Shown: positions 38,278 to 50,090, counted from the first letter of the stretch. The stretch: DNA of 64,000 nt from Erigeron canadensis (GCF_010389155.1 NC_057764.1:37890275-37954274), one strand, 5' to 3'. Translations and numbers: made by a program. Notes: a model not told the origin generated them from the letters alone.

Positions 38278-39308
38278 TCAGAACAATTCAATAGATTGTT
38301 CAAATATCTGCCCTTGGTCCATCATCATCCAATCATCCGGTTTCCTCATTCTTTTCCAAGACGCCTCCCTTGGTCCGGATTCCCCATTATCATCATTGTT
38401 CTATAATATCAATCAAACAATTCGTTAATAAATAAATTAAACCTCGAATTCCAAAAGAACAATATTATAACCATAAATTACTCGATAAATTGTACCTTTG
38501 GTACTTTTGATACTTCTTCTTCTTCCTCTTCTTCTTCTTCTAAATCTATTAACACTGGGGCATCTTCAACCGCTGGACACCTACAATGAATTATAAATAC
38601 GGAATGAGAATAAATTATTATAAGAAAAATCAAATTAAAACAATAGGAGGAAAAGAAAGAAAGAATACTGACTTTGCTTTAAACATGAAATGTGCATGTA
38701 CCCAATATCGTCTACAATCGATTCGAGCCATAACAACAACAACAAGAAAAACAATTAGGCAAATACATATAGTAATTAACAAAAAATAATGATAATTAAA
38801 AAAGTATAGCAAGGTGTACTTACTTTTGTTGAAAGGTTAGATTTTTAAATTCAGCTGATGACACTTTTAAAATCTCGAATTTAAACTGTTTTTCTTCCCC
38901 TACTGCTGCTGCTGCAACTATTTTGATCCATTCGTGTATTATCATCATCAACAACCAATCAATTTAATTTAATTTAAACCTCAAATCAATTAGGATTAAT
39001 AAATCTTAATTCATATATATATATATATATACGGGGAAGGGAATATGAAGCTGTTAGGGAGCTTGTTAGGCAGCTAAGTTAGGTGAAAAAGAACCCCATA
39101 CTCACTTTTCTATATATATATATATATAAAAGGGGAAGATGAGGCTGTTAGCACCCAAGTTAACCCCTCACATGAGGGGTTTTTTACCCAAATTGGGAGC
39201 ATAACCACCCATACTCACTTTTCCCTATATAAAAATATAAAAAAAAAACACAAATTATGCACCTTTATCATCAGAAGGAGTCGCAATGCGTTTTCCGTCA
39301 GTTGACAT
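38278..39308 (-). CDS. Small protein with acidic tract, unknown family, copy A, 5 exons, 128 aa
   Basis: Exons on the minus strand: 39308-39263, 38917-38824, 38711-38673, 38580-38496, 38400-38278 (387 nt in one frame, GT/AG introns). The product starts MSTDGKRIATPSDDKG and has a core FKFEILKVSSAEFKNLTFQQ followed by RYWVHAHFMFKAK, the two probable strands of a small fold. A run of nine Glu follows, then a basic and Trp-containing tail (SWKRMRKPDDW). The core faintly recalls plant cystatin-like small proteins, but I do not recognise the family. Copy B (53,327-54,122) keeps the same exon phases and identical lengths for exons 2 and 3, which strongly supports both models. Confidence 0.72.
39020..39215. 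repeat. MITE-like sequence with CTGTTAG ends, upstream of copy A
   Basis: Two GGGGAAG...GAGGCTGTTAG starts (about 39,032 and 39,131) and a right end CCCATACTCACTTTTCC resemble the outer ends of the foldback element in the SKP1-like intron (GGCTGTTAGATACCC). CCCCTCACATGAGGGG near 39,165 forms a perfect hairpin. It probably lies in the first intron of the acidic-protein gene. Confidence 0.5.
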
Positions 39309-39680
39309 TTTTTTCAACCTGTATCCATTAATTAATTACCCAATTCAAGTAAATAAATATAAATAAAATAAAAACAAACAATAGAGATAACAATGATAAT
39401 AATAATTTATTTATTTATGTACCTAGGTTCAGGAGGTGAGAAGCGTCGTAGTTTAGGTTCGATCGGGGTTGGGTTTTCTGGTCTTCAAAGGAATCAATCA
39501 GTTTATATATGAAAGTTATTTACACTTTTGGTCCCTATCTTCGACCAAATATTACGGATTTCATCCATGTCTTTCATAAGTTACAGTTTTGGTCCAATTG
39601 TCTTTTCCATCACTCCATCAATGATTTTGGTCCACATCACTAAGTTCGTTTGAATTGAAGTCTCGTGACCTGCACATGGT

Positions 39681-40530
39681 AGGGGTGTTCATCAAACCGT
39701 CAAACCGTGTTCATCAAACCATCAAACCGTGAAAACCGAACCAAACCGGGGTACTTGGATTGGTTTGGTCGGTTTGAGTTGTTAAAGTCTGGTCTGACGT
39801 TTTAAGTTTTGAAAAACCGGGTTCCTTGGTCCGGTTACGGTTTGAGCAAAACGCAAAACCGTCAAAAACCGAACCGGACCAAAAGATATATGTATATTTA
39901 TATATATATATAATATTCATCAACTTTTACTAAAGATATTCTATTTAACATTTATATATTTTTGTAGTATGCGCAATATATTACCAGGTATTTTAGTTCA
40001 GATATATTGTAAAAGATTTTTTGATAAACACGTATGAGATATTCTATTAAACATTTATTTATATCATATAAATCTACTTTTATTTTCATTCTTTCCTATT
40101 TTTCATTTATCCTTTTATTTTTTCTATCTTCATTACTCCATTATTTTTTTACTCAAATATTAAAATTATAAGCCTCGAGTCCTTCATCCCCTTTAATATT
40201 TCATATTTTGTTAGTATAAAACACAATATAATTGTAACTTAATAAGTTCTTTTATTAATAATGTTAAGATCATAGTGTTCGTGATATCTATTTGTGTAAT
40301 AAAAGAAAGAAAAAATTTATATACGGAATATATGCATAAAATTATTTGGAGATAAAAATGAAAAGAAAAAATGATCGCGAAACCGTTGAACCGGTCAAAC
40401 CGAACCGGCTTACATGGTTTGGTTTGGTCCGGTTAGACAACACAATTGGTCTGATTTGGTTTAAAATATGTTGAAACCGCGAATCCTCGTTTGGTTTGAG
40501 ATTTAGTCAAAACCAGACCACGAACACCCT
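39681..40530. mobile_element. 850-bp non-autonomous TIR element nested in another repeat
   Basis: The ends AGGGGTGTTC and GAACACCCT are inverted. The 9-bp direct repeats GCACATGGT lie at 39,672-39,680 and 40,531-40,539. Both subterminal regions are packed with AACCG and GGTTTGG motifs, typical of hAT- or Mutator-like non-autonomous elements. No transposase is seen. It lies inside a 'TTTTGGTCCC' repeat whose left arm starts near 39,516. Confidence 0.78.
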
Positions 40531-41033
40531 GCACATGGTGCATATATTTGTCTTTCTTTCTCTTTTTATACTCTTTTATCTCTCTCATCACAAACACCTT
40601 TTTGTCATATCATTTTTCTCAATCTTGTATTAAAAAATGGTTAAATGTTCATATGGATCAGTTCTGGTGATTCGCACATATTTGGATTTTTAGAAACCCA
40701 TATTAGAGGTTTTATAGTTGACCTAAAAAGGGATTAAATTGCATGTTTATTGGATGATATGCTCTAGTAATTTGTGAAGGTTCTATGAAGATTAATTTTC
40801 ATCTTTTAAGGTCTAAGAATTCACTAGAGTACGAAACTAAAAATAAGAATAAATTATCAATAAATTATGAAATAAAAAATATATTTGATATTTTTTTATT
40901 ATTATTCTTCTGGTAATTTTTCCTTAAGATGTTGTATACGGGTTATCTCTTGATTTAAAGAAAATAGGACTACAATAAATCAAGCCAAAATGAGAATATA
41001 TTTTAAGAAAAATGAAAAAAAAAAAAAAAAAAA

Positions 41034-41102
41034 CTTACGTTGCTTTAAACATGAAATGTACATGTACCCAATATTGATATCATCAATCGCAACTCTCTAA
41101 CA
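41034..41102 (-). pseudogene. Fragment of a third acidic-protein gene copy, exon 3 side
   Basis: The minus strand reads YWVHVHFMFKA, matching exon 3 of copies A and B, but the acceptor (GTAG in A and B) is destroyed. The adjoining intron continues at 43,707-43,745 (AACAGCAACAATTAGGCAGG) after the Helitron insertion. No other exons of this copy were found. Confidence 0.75.
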
Positions 41103-43706
41103 TCTAACAATAACAATAAAAGAGGACCCTAAATTCTTTTTTGAAAAAACCATACCCGTTGGATGAAATGCAATACTAAATTATAACCATTGGATTGCTT
41201 TGATGACTTCATATTCCTTATTTAAAATTTTACTACATTAATAACTTTTAGAACTTAACTACTCGTAATAAAAGTAAACCAAATAATTAATTAAAATAAA
41301 CTTGTAACAATAATAATAAAAGAGGACCCTAAATTCTTTTTTAAAAAAACCATACCCATTGGATGAAAAGCAAAACTAAATTATAACCATTGGATTGCTT
41401 TGATGACTTCATATTCCTTATTTAAAATTTTACTACATTAATAACTTTTAGAAGTTAACTACTCGTAATAAAAGTAAACCAAATAATTAATTAAAATAAA
41501 CTAATATTTTAATAAACTATTTAATACCATAGTTGTTTGTAATCAGTACCTAGTGAAAAAAGTTGATTCACGTTATTTTTTATTTATTTTTTTCATATTC
41601 AAAAATTATTATTATTATAATATTTTAAATTTATAACAAATTATCTTGGTTATGATTGATTATTTTATTTTATTTTAGTTTTGTTTTCGCTGTTATGTTT
41701 TCTAAGTCTAAATGGTATAGACTTGCTTTTTTTCATTTTGTATATTTTCTTTTTCTTCCTTCTTAGTTGATTGATTTTTATTTAACTTTTTTATTTTAGT
41801 TTTCAACCAATGATATATTACCTTTTATTATGAAATGTTATATTTTAAATTATGTTTCAAATCACTATTTGTATTTTATATTTGTTAAAAATACGGATTT
41901 GGTTCGTACTTATTTAATTTCAAATATATTTATTTTTAATTTGATAATGTATGGATTTTTATTAATACGAATTTTGAATTTATTTTTTTGATTTACTAAC
42001 TTCTTCTAAGAAGAGTTGGTAAAAGTCATGGTCACAAGTTCGAATCTTCTTACTGCATATGAAAGTTTACAACTTTTATAACCGACAAACTCATGCAATA
42101 TATTGAGAATAATATATTATGTCATAAACAAATTGTTAATATTGGTTGAGAAATACATAGTGATATGTGATATTATGATGATTATTTATTTATTTTTTTC
42201 CTTTTTTAGTGTTAATATTGATATTGTGCTAAAAGTGTGTTTGTTTTATAATTTACATAAGACATTATTTAATTTCAATATCTTGGGTTTTAAATTGATA
42301 AAGGTATAAATTTTATAATTTTTATCAACATGAATTTTAAATTTAACTTTTTTTTTTTTACCGACTCCCCAAAAAAAAAAAAGTTGGTTTACACATTGTT
42401 TACAAAAGTTATGATCACAAGTTCAAATGTTTATACTGCATGAGAAAGTTTATAATTTCTAAAACTCACGCAATATATTAGGATGGATATGGATATATTA
42501 TGCCATTAAATATCATTAATATTAATTGAGAATTACATAGTGATATGTGATACTATGATGGTTAGTCTATTTTTTTTTTATTAATTATAGGTTTCATATT
42601 GTGCTAAAAATAAACATTTTTGTTTTAATTATAGGTTTTATATTTCTTTTTTACACATGACATTATTTAATTTTAACATCTTGGGTTTTATTTGAAAATG
42701 TATATGATCTAACAAAAGTTTATAAATATCATAATGTGAAAAGTATAAAATTTGTGGATTGTTTATCATCTTATATTTGCACTTTAAACAAATGATTAAT
42801 ATGGTGATACAAATTAATTATATGTCAGTTAACAGAAGAGTTATTTAAAAACCCTTATGAAAAAATAACGCGATAACCATACTCATGCATACATTTTTCT
42901 TTCCCTTTTTTTCTGTACAATAGCACTACACATGTGAAAGTTATACAGTGACATTTTTGTAAAGATTGACTTTTTATAACTTACTACCGCATAGCTTACA
43001 CATGTGAAACCGACGCCTATACATTGTCGAAAATATACATTTTACGCATGTGTAAGGTTATTACACATGTGTAGAACATTATTATTGAAATTCAGATACA
43101 CTTGTTTACACATGTGTAAGTAAATAAAAGGAGTCACTGCATACAAAAATGTCATCGCGTAACTTTCATATATGTAAGTGAACGGGAAGACATGAAGGAA
43201 AATATGTGGCTGGGAATAGATCTCAAGTTCTTTCATTATTATAATATCTTTTTAAAGGTTAACCAATGTATCATATTAGTTACACATGAAATTACGACAA
43301 TCTATGTCAGACCTCCCGATATTCAAGCGTAATACATACCTTTTTTTTCCAAAAGGTAATAAGTTATGTAACTAAACAAATATAATACACACATTTATTT
43401 TTGTTAGAAATTAAATATTGAATACGTTATTACTAAAACTGAATTTTATATAGAACGTTTATGGTATCACATAATAATTTTTTGTTTTATGCATTTTGTC
43501 TATACCGTTAATATGTTAGGTTATTTTTAATATATAAAACTAGTTATTTATATATAGTGGATACAATATTTTTAAAAATAACGATAACATCATTAATCGT
43601 AACAACTTTTTTTAATCTAATGTCAATATTTGATACCCGTGTATGAAAAATGACATGTTATTAATTATATATGTTCACCCGCGTATTATGCGGGTTAATA
43701 ATCTAG
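41103..43706 (+). mobile_element. 2.6-kb non-autonomous Helitron
   Basis: It starts TCTAACAATAACAATAAAAG after host A (41,102). It ends with hairpin CCCGC-GTATTAT-GCGGG (43,678-43,694), an 8-nt spacer and CTAG (43,703-43,706) before host T (43,707). Removing it rejoins ...TCTAACA|TAACAGCAAC..., which aligns with the intact introns of copies A and B. The interior holds a 5' duplication of about 200 bp (about 41,107 and 41,308) and a diverged duplication of about 360 bp (about 42,000 and 42,365). No Rep/helicase coding sequence is visible. Confidence 0.85.
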
Positions 43707-43745
43707 TAACAGCAACAATTAGGCAGGGTTTATACATTAAATATA

Positions 43746-44177
43746 CCTAAATCATAATTCCTTCCGTTTTAATTTCAATCTATTTATTTTTTTTCCTGCT
43801 ACACACTCTATCACTATGTATTATGAAAAGTCCCCCATTATCTTGTCATGTATTTAGATAGACTATTATGGGTTATCTAGTGTGGACCCAATAAATGCAA
43901 CATAGTTTGAAACTTTCGTTATAATATTCAATTAACATCTGTAAAAGAGTAAAGTTACTTAAAGTGAAAGGTGGTCAATCTTTAAAGTAAAAAACATCCC
44001 CTTACATTATAATATACTAGTTTAGTATTTGCATGATGTTGCGAAGATAATTTATATGACGTGACATGATGTTGTGAAAAAATGGACTATTTTTCTTAGT
44101 ATTTGCCAAATTTAAATTAACAGATTAGCTATTCGTTTATCCTAACTTTTAAAATTTAATACGAGTTGCCATCTTAT
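43746..44177. other. AT-rich spacer
   Basis: I see no gene or structured repeat here beyond simple AT-rich sequence. Confidence 0.4.
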
Positions 44178-44190
44178 AGATTTCCTAATC

Positions 44191-44390
44191 AACACTAGGT
44201 TAAACTCCAGTGGCCAAGGGTGTTTCATTAAACCTACTAGGCGGGGTGCCGGGGAAGTTTACTGCAAGGTCTCGAGTTCGAACCTTGGTAGGTTCTCTTC
44301 AACGGTATTTTTCCAATTAAGGAAATGATATGGTGAAAAATGCTATTTAAGATATGCTTAGTGCAGAACATTCACTTATCAAAAATAAAA
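44191..44390 (+). mobile_element. 200-bp SINE with 13-bp target-site duplication
   Basis: Box B (GGTCTCGAGTTCGAACC) lies about 85 bp in, a box A-like stretch (CCAGTGGCCAAGGGTG) near the start, and the tail is A-rich (CAAAAATAAAA). Direct repeats AGATTTCCTAATC flank it at 44,178-44,190 and 44,391-44,403. It lies about 340 bp upstream of the SKP1-like start codon. Confidence 0.87.
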
Positions 44391-44738
44391 AGATTTCCTA
44401 ATCTAATCTAATACGGTAATAAATACCCATCTTCATCTCCGGCCGCATTATATGTGTTCCCTAATTAACCTATCTATTGAATTCGAAAGTTTAACTCGAG
44501 ATACATTAAAAAAACAACTAAATATTCACCTTTCAAAAAAAATAAAAAATAAAAAAATATTACTCGTATATATTTATGGTGGAACTTTAACTTTAGACCA
44601 TTCTCGCAAATAGGTGATAAGACAGGGACCAAAACTGTATTTCGTTACACATATATATAGCGACAGAAAGGGAATAATCCCCCAAATTGAAAGAAAATTA
44701 GGTTAGGGTTTGGTGTATTAGTTTTCCAGAATCCGACA

Positions 44739-46932
44739 ATGACGTCATACGATGATGAGAAGAAGAAGCCGACGTATATTAAGGTGCACGGGAAGCTGAA
44801 AAAGCTGGAAGAGATTCACGGCGTGGAGTCTCCCCATCTCGGTAGTTTCTACAGCGGTGGATATGCGGACGTGTTTTGTTTTAAAATCGAAGACAGCATC
44901 CTTGAAAAGGCTCTGGACTTCTGTCAGAAACGTGGACTGATCAAGAAACAGCATCATGCCCTTGATCCAAATCTACTCCGAGACAAGTTGAAGGATTTCG
45001 ATTCCACTTTTCGCCAAAATCATCTTCATGATGCTATTGGTCTTGTTGAGGTACTTTTCTTTTCTTATTCATTATATATATATGAGGGTATGGAGTATGG
45101 GGCTGTTAGATACCCAACTTGGTGTAGAAGAAATTTTTTTTGAAACAGTGATTTGGAGAGGGGTTTTGTCAAACAAGTTTTCAAAAAAAAAAATTATAGA
45201 ACAGGGTAAACCGGCTTTTGAAAAGCCGGGTTCAAAAAAGTTGGCTCGAAACCGGTATTTCAAAAGCCGGCTTCGAAAAAGGACACCCGAAACCGGCTTT
45301 TCAGAAGCCTGGTTCAGGCTTTGTCAGGTGCACAGTGGCTCGAACAGTAAAGGCTGCAAAAGGCTGAGGGTGATGTGACTCCGTGATGTGACTACACTTC
45401 GAACTCGACTTTTCAAAAACCGGTTTTGAATTATATATATATACAAGATTCGAGTATTTCATAAAGTTCAAAGCATATGGACCAACAAAAACTATGGCAG
45501 AGTGCTCTTGCCTCACAGATGTTGAAAAGGCTTACAAACCTAATTACGCACTGGGGGTAGCAATATCAACTCATTCACTTAGGAGTTAGGAATGGGTCTA
45601 GAATGGTCATGTCAATTGAAGGATTTACGAAGTTAATACAAAAAGCCTTTTATGTCCACCCACCCTGAAAATGTTCAGTTCCAAGACCCGATCAACCCAT
45701 AATGCCACATCTACTAACACAGTTCAACTTAATGAAAATTTGAGAAAGATATGAATCAAGAGCATACAAGTACATGTCTAATGACTTAGAAAGATATATT
45801 ATAACAAGCTTATTCACATACCCAGAAGGACCATCATCTGTCTCTAAGTTTTGTATGTGTCATAATTGCTGGACCACGAATTATATATATATATACAAGA
45901 TTCGAAACCGGTTTTTGAAAAGCCGGTTTCGAAGTTTGTGTGTTCGACCACTGTAGCTCGTCATCGTCTTGTCACATCATTCTGCAAAGCCTGAACCCGG
46001 CTTTTGAAAAGCCGGTTTCGGGTGTCCTTTTTCGAAGCCGGCTTTTGAAATACCGGTTTCGAGCCAACTTTTTTGAACCCGGCTTTTCAAAAGCCGGTTT
46101 ACCCTGTTCTATAATTTTTTTTTTCTAAAACTTGTTTGACAAAACACCCTCCCCAAATCACTGTTTCAAGAAAAATTTCGGTGTAGAACCCATCTTGTTT
46201 TTTTTAATCCATGAAAAACATGGGGCTCAAACATTTATATATATATAAATAAATATTAGTATGTGAGGGGTTCTATACCCAAGCTTGAGTATCTAACAGC
46301 CTATTAGGGACTCCTTATTTTAGAGACCATTAGGGACTCAGTGTTTTTTGTAACTTACACACCACCATCGTCACCTACTACGATATACAAGACTTTTTTG
46401 TAAAAACACTAAGACTTTCCGGCGACGAGCCAACCGGAAAATCATGTGTAACTTACACATGTGTTCCGGTGGGCCCGTCGCCGGAAAATCATGGTGGTGG
46501 TCGGAGATAATCATGGTGGTGGTTGGAGATGATCATGGTGGTATGTAAGTTACAAAAAAACACGAGTCCAATAAGGAGTCCCTAATTTAACTTTTCCTTA
46601 TATATAAATTGGATGTATCGCAATAAAGAAATAGTAAATTGCATTATTATTATTATTATTACTATTCTCATTGCTTGTATGTAGTATATGTTGTTGATTA
46701 ACTTTTTGCATTATTTAAGGCTGCTTCCAAGTTGGACATCAATAGCCTCTATGACCTCTTTTTTGAAGATGCCGTTCTCATGATCGATCAAAAGACTCCT
46801 CAAGAAATTGACGATATCTTCATCGTACGTTATAATGGTGATGATGAAGTGCGTAGGGATATGGAATTCGTCATGGAGACTGCAGTACCCCGTTGGGCTT
46901 GGAAAGAAGACCGCAGAACCGTTGTTTATTGA
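44739..46932 (+). CDS. Divergent SKP1-like protein, 2 exons, 174 aa
   Basis: SKP1 proteins bridge cullin 1 and F-box proteins in SCF ubiquitin ligases. Exons are 44739-45050 (104 codons) and 46720-46932 (70 aa plus stop). The C-terminal half shows the SKP1 pattern AASKLDINSLYDLFFEDAV, then KTPQEIDDIF and EVRRD. The N-terminal half has the BTB/POZ-like fold pattern ending ILEKALDFCQKRG. The intron falls just before the AA(N/S)xLxI block, as in plant ASK genes. It differs from housekeeping SKP1: it is longer than the usual 155-160 aa, lacks the usual DGE motif, and ends in a PRWAWKEDRRTVVY tail. It may be specialised or decaying. The 1.67-kb intron carries a large foldback element. Confidence 0.85.
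45090..46310. mobile_element. Foldback element with long inverted arms in the SKP1-like intron
   Basis: The arms 45,142-45,323 and 45,985-46,167 (about 182 bp each) are near-perfect inverted repeats. Outer ends GGCTGTTAGATAC (45,101) and GTATCTAACAGCC (46,289-46,301) are also inverted. Each arm is itself an array of short palindromes of the type AAACCGGCTTTTGAAAAGCC. The central 0.46 kb is bounded by direct repeats TATATATACAAGATTCGA (about 45,436 and 45,886). It is intronic, with no coding function. Confidence 0.85.
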
Positions 46933-46954
46933 ATTGTTTTCCTAAGTGACTCGC

Positions 46955-48580
46955 TCTAATTACCCTTTTAATCAGTTTTTCTTTAATTACTGTAGTAACT
47001 AGGTTGCTAGCTACCACAAGCTGCATCTATATATGCTGTGTAGTAGTTTTTGTCAGTCTTATCATTTTAAACCTATTACACATTTGATGTGTAAAGTAGT
47101 AGTGTGTGTATATATATATATATAGCTTGCTCATGCAGACCAGAGTATACAAATTTGATGAGAAACACCATCGGCCTGTTGTTCGTGTGCCCATCAGTTA
47201 ATTCCAGTACTTTTTCCTGGCTAGTTAGGATTGGTTTATACATGCAGGCCTAATCCTGCTGTTAACTAAACTCGTCCCCTATGGTAGATTACTCGTTTCA
47301 GGCTCCATGATCCCAACTTCTGCGGGCTAAGCAACTTATATTCATCACCTTTTCTTTTTTGTATTCTTGATCAGGACACCAGATAATGAAACAGATCATT
47401 GAGATAGAAGATTTGAACACTTGAAGTTCAACTTGGGTTGCGTAAGAAACTCACCTTAAAAAGAAACACGTCAAACATGTTGAGAATGAAACGGGTCAAA
47501 CACTTTGAACATCATCATAATATATCTCAAATGTATTTATTTCCAGCCTCTCAAATTAATATAAGCTATTTGAATGTCCCAGGCATGCATTATCTGCACA
47601 TTAAGTAAGCAAAATATATACACAATTTTTACTGGTTAACAATGGACAAACGAGATAGAGAATTGTTTGATCTATCAGTCGTGAAGACGCTACAAGATAT
47701 TTGATTATTTTGTATGTAAACTCCGGGAAATGTTTCCAGTCGGCGTTTCCGCCCCCGTGGAGTCCATAAATGCCGTCTTTTTTCACAACTAATGGAATTC
47801 TTTTTCACAACTAATGGAATTCTTCTAAATCAAGTACATATTTCTTTTCCTGAACTAAGACACCAAGTGAAGACGATAGAAGATGAAGCTTTTCAAAGGC
47901 TTGGGAAATATAACTATTAATCTATTTAATTTAGTCATATGATAGAATCCATTTAGGGATAGAAATGATTTAGGTTTCAAAGAAAGAAACATGGTTGAGG
48001 AGAATGATTTATTATCTTTGTTTTAAAGAGTGGAGTAAATTTGAAACTTTATTGTAAAAATACCGTGTGTAAAATTAATGATTAAGTGTAAGGTATTTTT
48101 TTTTTTTTTAATTTTTCTTTTGTCATTTTAATGTATTTTGATCATTTGATGTAATTTTGGCATAAATTGATGTAAATAAAAAGAAAAAAAAGTGGTCGAT
48201 AAATCTCTTGGGTGGCATTGGGTGGCTTCTTTGTACATTGACCCTTGAAAAAATTATGTTTTGACTCAATAAGTCAATTACACAGAGATGCAGTAGTTAC
48301 CAAATAATCACCCCTACTCACTTTTCCTTTCTTAAAGCAAAACTCATAAACAATTTACACGACAAACAAAAAACTTCCAAGCTTTGCTTTAAACAAAGCT
48401 CTGAAGCTTAGCAACGATATTTACTCATCACTAAAAGTCTAATACCTGTGTATTCTCGTTCCCTATCTGTCAATGCTATCAATATCTAAACCCATGTAGA
48501 AAAATGCATAACCTCTGTGCATCAAGTATCCCTGAAACGGAACCACCACCAAGTGTTCAGTTTCTTGTACGTCATAGATG
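46955..48580 (+). repeat. Duplicated 3' block of unit B
   Basis: This is homologous to 35,375-36,240 in unit A, with extra sequence in the middle. I see no gene. One minus-strand open frame (47,601-47,786) contains a GGGNADWKHFPEF stretch that resembles nothing I can name and is absent from unit A. Confidence 0.65.
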
Positions 48581-48729
48581 TTCAATGGAGCCTCCCAGAC
48601 CCGTTATTACAAAGAATCAATCCATTCTGGTTCTTAATTGATGTCTCTTTATTTGGCACATCTAGTGGTTTAGGAACTACATCATTGGGAACATCTAGTA
48701 GACAGATGACCATGCCACCTGATGAGGCA

Positions 48730-49135
48730 AGCTATGACACACGTGAGCTGCTGGCACCCCAATAACCCTTGGAGGTATTCACCCAAAGTTTATACAAATT
48801 TGTAGAATCTCCCAGTACGACTTTGAAAGGATTTTCCAAAGTTTTTAGTCTGAATCTCATAAGGGTCACTTTAAAGGTTTTTGACAAAGCAAGATCTAGC
48901 GATAGCAGCCATAGTCCAAACTCTTCCAATAAATCCTCATACTAATCTCAGATCCATAATGTTTATCACAAGATCTCTATCGTCTAAACTGATGTATGAA
49001 AGGATACCTTCTAATATGTCTTTTTGTGGTTAACTCACTCTATCCACTGATCACAATTCTGCATTCTACAAGCTCCATCAATACCTTTCCAAAACAGTAA
49101 ACATCAATGTAGTGGTAACTACACCTAGAAGAGAA
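48730..49135 (-). pseudogene. Receptor-like kinase C-terminal fragment, copy B
   Basis: The minus strand contains DVYCFGKVLMELV-like sequence near 49,100. After a frameshift it has LMRFRLKTLENPFKVV followed by a tail (KGYWGASSSRVS). This is the end of an LRR receptor-like kinase with stops and frame changes throughout. It is the homologue of copy A at 36,455-36,830. Confidence 0.65.
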
Positions 49136-49611
49136 ACTTACTAGTTACTGGTTACCATAACCAAATCATGGATTTTATGAAGGGAAGAAAACTTTGAAAT
49201 AGACCATCTTTGGTAATTATATTTCCTTAAAAATAAGGCAAGATATAGGAGGATGAAAATTAAATGAAAACTATTGCAAATTTGGATCAAACAATGTCAG
49301 AAACTTACCAAAAGCCTTTTTCCGGATGTCCTGCACAAATCTAAGAGAAAATTTCAATTATAATCCAGCAAGTATCGCTATTTAATAGTTCTATGGATGC
49401 GTACTTACCATAGCATTCTTTTGATCCTGTTAGATTATAACTATCACCCTCATGGGTACATGCCTCCCTTGGGATTCCTAACCGCACTTCAAACTTATCA
49501 TCAAGGAGTATACGCTTCTAGTTTAAACGTCTCTTTGAAATAACACGTACAAAGAAAAATCATTAACTAAATTTGGCTCTGACATTTAAAAAAAAAGCTT
49601 CATCAGGTGAA

Positions 49612-50090
49612 GATACAAACTCAAATTCTTTTGCATAACTCTGGGCTGCACATCATTCACCACCATTTGCAACAAACATGTAAAAAGACTATCGAGCCTG
49701 CCACTAGCAAACTATCAAAAACAATCAAAATATTGAGTTCTATCAAAAACCACAACAACCCCTTTCCCCCTTTTTTCAGAACAGCAAACTATCATATTCC
49801 TAAAATACACAAATGTCCTGTATGCAACCCAAGGCTTTCGAGCCCCCACCCAGTAATCCACCCCCACAAATGTGGGAGGTGAGACTCGAACCCAGGTGGA
49901 ATACCCCAAGGTCAAAAACCTCACCAATGGTCCACCAACCCCATTGGCTGCAACAACCCCTTTGATCTCATTAATTTCCTGATCTCCTCCCACTGCTCAA
50001 TGGTGGGATCGACACCTGTTGGGTTGTGAGCACATACACGGAAAAGCACTATCGCACCTGATGAAGCATTGGCCAAATCTACCAAGAGGT
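49612..50090 (-). pseudogene. Aspartate aminotransferase exons 7-8 fragment, copy B, split by a SINE
   Basis: Exon 7 sequence ([20 protein letters not shown]) occupies about 50,089-49,951 on the minus strand. A SINE interrupts it after KGLL. Exon 7/8 remnants then continue at 49,752-49,612 (FASG, then VANGGE, an in-frame TGA, and AAQSYAK). Part of intron 7 (TAGAACTC...TTTTTGATAG) remains, so this is a genomic-DNA duplicate, not a processed copy. The PLP lysine region is present, but the frame is broken. Confidence 0.85.
49766..49950 (-). mobile_element. SINE inside the AAT fragment, 13-bp target-site duplication
   Basis: On the minus strand the head is AATGGGGTTGGTGGACCATT and box B is CTGGGTTCGAGTCTC. 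Perfect direct repeats CAACAACCCCTTT lie at 49,951-49,963 and 49,753-49,765. The head of the same insertion is also present at the same breakpoint in copy A. Confidence 0.9.

Noticed and set aside
45028..46128. Several open frames of 60-116 codons
   Set aside because: They arise from the AACCGG/AAAAGCC palindromes of the foldback element and lie in an intron.
47601..47786. Minus-strand open frame with GGGNADWKHFPEF
   Set aside because: Short, absent from the paralogous unit A, with no recognisable domain. I note it only in the block description.
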